DNA from: JBHIFB01 sp046760905
GTDB lineage: Bacteria; Gemmatimonadota; CAZMKB01
Length of the DNA: 27,082 nt
NCBI GenBank assembly: GCA_046760905.1
Contig: JBHIFB010000032.1
Coordinates: 1-27,082 of the forward strand
Reading direction: 5' to 3'
Part shown: one piece after another, positions 23,890-27,082 of the stretch
Position numbering within the stretch: position 1 is the first letter of the stretch
How the letters are laid out: every line of letters starts with the position of its first letter
The notes under the pieces: model-generated
What the model was told of the DNA's origin: nothing
Database searches by the model: none
Seen by the model: the letters and a program-made list of their open reading frames with translations, nothing else
Translations under genes and position numbers: made by a program

Positions 23890-25103
23890 AAAAGCACGGT
23901 ACGGGAAACGCGGCTCGTTCGATAATCCTCAGAGGGGCTTACTTGTCATTCCTTGGAGCTGTCTGGTTATGCACTGCAACACATGTGCTCGGGGCGGATG
24001 AGCTTTTCGAGCAAGGTGATATAAAGAGCGGCTGGAAGGTATACTACGAGAAAAACTGCGTATACTGCCATGCTGTGTGGGGTGAGGGGGCGCATCTTGG
24101 GCCAGACCTCGGGAGGTTATGGGGCGAGGAGGTGACGGCTGCCCGACTCGCCGGTTCGTTCTGGAATCATGCACCCGAAATGTGGGCTAAAATGGTGACA
24201 AGAGGGATACCTCCCGAATCCCTGACTTATGAGGAAGTTGTGGATCTTTTCAGCTTCCTGCAATTCATAAACTTCATTGATGAGTCTGGTGATCCGGAAA
24301 GGGGGAGAGAGGTTATAGCGAAGAACGGATGCATGAGGTGTCACTCACTCAAACCCGATGGCCGGGAAGCCGCACCTGACCTCACGAGATGGGGCAGGCT
24401 CATAAACCCAATCGTATGGGCGCAGAAGATGTGGAACCACGCTCCTCAGATGCTCAGCCATACCAGGAGAATCGGTGTGAACTGGCCTGTTTTCCTGGAG
24501 GAGGAAATGGTTCACCTCGTGGCTTATATCCAGGAAAATTCTGTTCAGGGAGAGATGGAGTATCTCGCTTCGGGGAATCCTCTTTCCGGGAAGAGGATAT
24601 TCTCACAGAAGCAGTGTGTGAGATGCCATTCCATCGATGGTGTTGGGGGAAAGATCGGCCCCGACCTTGCCAGGAAGATAGATTTTCCAAGGACGCTTTC
24701 TCGAGTCGCTGCGCAGATGTGGAACCATGCTCCGGAAATGATAAGACTCATGAACGAGTACAAGATACAATGGCAGGAGTTCTCCTCTCAGGAGATGGCC
24801 GATCTGCTGGCATATATATTCTACGTGAGGTTTTATGTGGAGAAGGTCGATCCCGAAAGGGGAAGAGTGATATTTAACGAGAAGCAGTGCTCCACCTGTC
24901 ACGTCACCGGAGGTGTAGGGCCAGATTTGATACATCGTGAGGGAAAGCTGACCGCCACGAAGATGGCTCATGTGATGTGGAATCATGGTCCGTCAATGCT
25001 AAGAACCATGGAGGAGATGGGAATGGAGTGGCCTATTTTCGAGAACGACGAGATGAGTTACCTGATAAGTTTCTTTAACAGCATCAAGGAGGAAAGCAGG
25101 TGA
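23886..25103 (+). CDS. Tetraheme cytochrome c of four tandem monoheme domains with WNHxPxM motifs
   Basis: A 405-aa exported protein (signal peptide to about residue 36, HVLG|ADEL) made of four repeats of roughly 90 aa. Heme sites are CVYCH 58-62, CMRCH 149-153, CVRCH 244-248 and CSTCH 335-339, each followed by a (G/A)PDL segment. Each then has WNHAPEM 93-99, WNHAPQM 183-189, WNHAPEM 279-285 or WNHGPSM 365-371. The Met falls 32-37 residues after the heme His and is the likely sixth heme ligand; the Trp-Asn-His is unusual. The repeats start GD(P/I)-xx-G and end in a Leu-rich helix, typical of class I cytochromes c. ATG overlaps the NrfD stop, so this is part of the complex operon. It probably replaces ActE/ActD as electron exit or entry, which is inference. 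Confidence 0.92.
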   Translation: MKKHGTGNAARSIILRGAYLSFLGAVWLCTATHVLGADELFEQGDIKSGWKVYYEKNCVYCHAVWGEGAHLGPDLGRLWGEEVTAARLAGSFWNHAPEMWAKMVTRGIPPESLTYEEVVDLFSFLQFINFIDESGDPERGREVIAKNGCMRCHSLKPDGREAAPDLTRWGRLINPIVWAQKMWNHAPQMLSHTRRIGVNWPVFLEEEMVHLVAYIQENSVQGEMEYLASGNPLSGKRIFSQKQCVRCHSIDGVGGKIGPDLARKIDFPRTLSRVAAQMWNHAPEMIRLMNEYKIQWQEFSSQEMADLLAYIFYVRFYVEKVDPERGRVIFNEKQCSTCHVTGGVGPDLIHREGKLTATKMAHVMWNHGPSMLRTMEEMGMEWPIFENDEMSYLISFFNSIKEESR

Positions 25104-26251
25104 CGGTAATGAAACTTACGATTATGACGCCGGCGATGTTCTCAATACTTACTCTCACTTTTATGACCGTGCTGGATGCCGAAATAGAAATACCTGAATT
25201 GAAGAAAGACACCTTCAATAGCAGCCAGAAATGTGGAGTCTGCCACAAGGCCATATTCTCGTACTGGAGCCGATCATCGCATGCCCTTTCATACAGTGAC
25301 CCTGTCTTTGATCTTGCCTACCTCAAAGCATACAGGCAGACTGCTGGTGAAGCAAAAAAGTTCTGTCTGAGATGTCACGCTCCCACCGTTCTGATCACGG
25401 AAGACTATGATACCGAAATGGATTTGACAAGGGAGGGGGTCACGTGTGATTTCTGTCATTCGGTCCAAGCCCTCAAGCAGGAGGGAGAAGGGCTGTGGTA
25501 CAAGCTTAATATAGGAGGGGTAAAGTTCGGCCCATTCATGGATACGGAATCCAAGATACATGATACCAAGCGAGTTGATTTCCTGACCACCTCGGAGTTC
25601 TGTGCGGGATGTCACGAGTTGCGTGGCGAAAACGGTGTTCCCATAATCAGCACCTACTCAGAGTGGAAGGAGAGTCCGCAGAAGAGGGAAGGGATACAGT
25701 GCCAGGATTGCCATATGCCGGTAGGCGAGGAGTACATAGTGGCACCGGAGTTGAAGGAGACTAAGAAGAGAATTAACCTGCATGATGTTTCAGGCCGTCA
25801 TCATAGTCAGCTTGAAAAGGCGGCGAGAATCGAGATCGATGAGATCAAAAAATTCGGGGACAAGAGAACCGTATTGATAGGAGTAACGAATTCCGGTTCG
25901 GGTCACAAGATTCCCACCGGCACACCTTCCAGGGTGCTGATTCTGAAGGTGAGAGTCCTCGATCAAAACGGGCAGGTCATTTATACAAGGGAGGAAGTGT
26001 TCAAGAAGACCCTGATCGATTCCGAGGGTAACATACTGGTTGATGATACGGATCTCCTACTCAAAGCTGATAAGGTTTATCAGGATAACAGGATATTACC
26101 CGGGGAAACACGATACATAACAGTGAGCTTCGAGGCTGACAAAAACAAGCAGGTGGTCATAGATGCCAGGTTGTTGTATAAGTATCGGGTTAAGATCGAA
26201 GATTATGAAGAGATTCTGGTGGAGATGGCGAGCGATGTTAGAACCATGTGA
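25100..26251 (+). CDS. Multiheme cytochrome c (five CxxCH) with beta-rich C-terminal domain
   Basis: A 383-aa protein with a signal peptide (MTVMKLTIMTPAMFSILTLT) and five heme sites: CGVCH 45-49, CLRCH 89-93, CDFCH 116-120, CAGCH 168-172 and CQDCH 201-205. The N-terminal half resembles the cytochrome c554 / multiheme family (SYWSRSSHALS, GVTCDFCHSV, GIQCQDCHMP). Residues about 235-383 hold no heme and look like a beta sandwich (VTNSGSGHKIPTGTPSRVLIL), a fold that follows hemes in related multiheme proteins. GTG 25100 is favoured as start: AAGGAGG (25086-25092) is 7 bases away and the GTGA overlaps the upstream stop; ATG 25109 is a fallback. Probably a terminal electron carrier or reductase for the complex; substrate unknown. 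Confidence 0.9.
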   Translation: MTVMKLTIMTPAMFSILTLTFMTVLDAEIEIPELKKDTFNSSQKCGVCHKAIFSYWSRSSHALSYSDPVFDLAYLKAYRQTAGEAKKFCLRCHAPTVLITEDYDTEMDLTREGVTCDFCHSVQALKQEGEGLWYKLNIGGVKFGPFMDTESKIHDTKRVDFLTTSEFCAGCHELRGENGVPIISTYSEWKESPQKREGIQCQDCHMPVGEEYIVAPELKETKKRINLHDVSGRHHSQLEKAARIEIDEIKKFGDKRTVLIGVTNSGSGHKIPTGTPSRVLILKVRVLDQNGQVIYTREEVFKKTLIDSEGNILVDDTDLLLKADKVYQDNRILPGETRYITVSFEADKNKQVVIDARLLYKYRVKIEDYEEILVEMASDVRTM

Positions 26252-26257
26252 GATGAA

Positions 26258-27082
26258 ATGAATACTTCACAAAGAGATACTCAAAATCAGCTCACTCTCA
26301 GCCGGCAGATTGTTTCATTCTTCTATAAGCTCATTAGAGCAACCATCTTCTTCCTTACTTCTCGCATGTCCTCTGGATCCGCTGATGGAATCAGCCCTCG
26401 TAGCATCCTGCTGGTGATGCCTATGAAGGGAATCGGAGATTTTATCCTTTCAAGCCCTGTAGTCAAAAACGTGAGAAGGCAATGGCCGAATGCCAGCATA
26501 GAGGCCGTAGTAAGGGATAAGAAATCACTCGGACTATCTTCGCGTATCTTACCGGTAGATAGATACCACCCGTGGAGCTTTGACTGGCTGAGAGATGCGA
26601 CGAGGGGTTTCGTTCTTCTTGGCAGCTTCAGGAGGTATGGCTTCGATATCGTCATCGACTTTATGTGTGATCATAGCGTGAGCTCGGCATTGTTCTCTTT
26701 CCTGGTGGGCGCTCCATGCACTGCAGGTTTCTCGTGTTCGAGGCGAAAGTTATTCTTCAATCATCTCGTCGTTCCGGATTGGTCAGCCAATCACATCACA
26801 GATGATCTCCACAGGCTTGCAAGCTCGATTGGGGTGCAATGCATAGACAGATACCCCTCTATCGTGATTAACGACGACGAATTGAATTATGCGCGAGCCT
26901 TCCTTGAAGGGAGGAAAGTGAGAGCTGGGATGCCTCTGGTCTCCATTCACCCGGGTGCCAGGGATGACCTGACGAAGATAGATAAGAGATGGCACTGGAT
27001 GAGGTTTAGAGCTCTCTGCAGGCAATTGGTTGAAAAAGCCTGTGTACAGATTCTTGTACTCGGTTCACATGAGGAAAAACAG
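26258..27082 (+). CDS. Glycosyltransferase family 9 (heptosyltransferase-like), cut by window end
   Basis: A partial protein of 275 residues, open to the end of the window. It shows a family 9 pattern: ILLVMPMKGIGDFILSSPVV with WPNASIEAVV near residues 50-80, IVIDFMCDHSVSSALF in the middle, and the second-domain start PLVSIHPGARDD followed by VQILVLGSHEEKQ at the cut end. GT9 enzymes (WaaF/WaaC type) add heptose to lipopolysaccharide core, or sugars to related glycans, so the organism probably has an outer membrane with core-type glycan. An N-terminal hydrophobic patch (VSFFYKLIRATIFFLTS) may be a membrane-associating helix. It begins 6 bp after the cytochrome stop, which could be read-through from the operon or chance. 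The ribosome site GAGATGAAA is weak. Confidence 0.85.
   Translation, partial: MNTSQRDTQNQLTLSRQIVSFFYKLIRATIFFLTSRMSSGSADGISPRSILLVMPMKGIGDFILSSPVVKNVRRQWPNASIEAVVRDKKSLGLSSRILPVDRYHPWSFDWLRDATRGFVLLGSFRRYGFDIVIDFMCDHSVSSALFSFLVGAPCTAGFSCSRRKLFFNHLVVPDWSANHITDDLHRLASSIGVQCIDRYPSIVINDDELNYARAFLEGRKVRAGMPLVSIHPGARDDLTKIDKRWHWMRFRALCRQLVEKACVQILVLGSHEEKQ

Noticed and set aside
1..27082. tRNA, rRNA, CRISPR, transposase, phage or attachment site
   Set aside because: No cloverleaf, direct-repeat array, transposase motif or integrase was found on reading either strand by eye; short or divergent elements could be missed.

Overview
The window looks like a chromosomal segment of an uncultured or little-studied Gram-negative-type bacterium, most likely in the FCB superphylum or a neighbouring candidate phylum. 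The pointers are a FlgD-like C-terminal sorting domain with an NYPNPFNP motif (position 125 onward), FG-GAP/VCBS repeat secreted proteins, a secreted M14 carboxypeptidase, a PafA-type phosphatase, multiheme cytochromes and a heptosyltransferase. This is a judgement from gene families; the sequence alone does not name a species. I see no phage, insertion sequence, CRISPR array, rRNA or tRNA.

Layout. 1-403: 3' end of a secreted FG-GAP protein that appears frameshifted next to its FlgD-like tail. 563-726: a 48-aa lipoprotein whose last codons form the left arm of a near-perfect intrinsic terminator. 845-3705: a selenium operon (cysteine desulfurase, DsrE-only YedF, DUF3343 protein, SelD). SelD is itself a selenoprotein, with in-frame TGA 2701-2703 and a bSECIS-like hairpin just downstream. 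3813-6447: a compact trio of radical SAM enzyme, arylamine N-acetyltransferase-like protein and DUF4416. 6448-8090 (minus): a small helical/winged-helix-like protein and a medium-chain dehydrogenase with its own promoter. 8299-14468: three exported proteins (PafA-like phosphatase, 13-motif FG-GAP protein, M14 carboxypeptidase). 14638-15418: a methyltransferase broken at a T7 run. 15448-16200: a Crp/Fnr regulator. 16186-18501 (minus): a long VanZ-like membrane protein and a glutaryl-CoA-dehydrogenase-like enzyme.

The most notable block is 18857-26251: pentaheme cytochrome c, Tat-exported MopB-family protein, four-cluster ferredoxin subunit and NrfD/ActC-like quinone-interacting membrane subunit, in the gene order of the Qrc menaquinone reductase and resembling Alternative Complex III with a split ActB. 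Two further cytochromes follow: a protein of four tandem monoheme domains, each with a WNHxPxM motif, and a second five-heme cytochrome with a beta-rich C-terminal part. Five of the six genes are overlapping or 0-10 bp apart, so this reads as one respiratory operon that moves electrons between the membrane quinone pool and periplasmic cytochromes. The window ends inside a glycosyltransferase family 9 gene.

How it fits together: the selenium genes would supply selenophosphate for selenoproteins encoded elsewhere (and for SelD itself). The cytochrome operon is an energy-conserving quinone:cytochrome module. The glutaryl-CoA dehydrogenase and the Fnr-like regulator are consistent with anaerobic or microaerobic catabolism, but no direct link is visible in the sequence.
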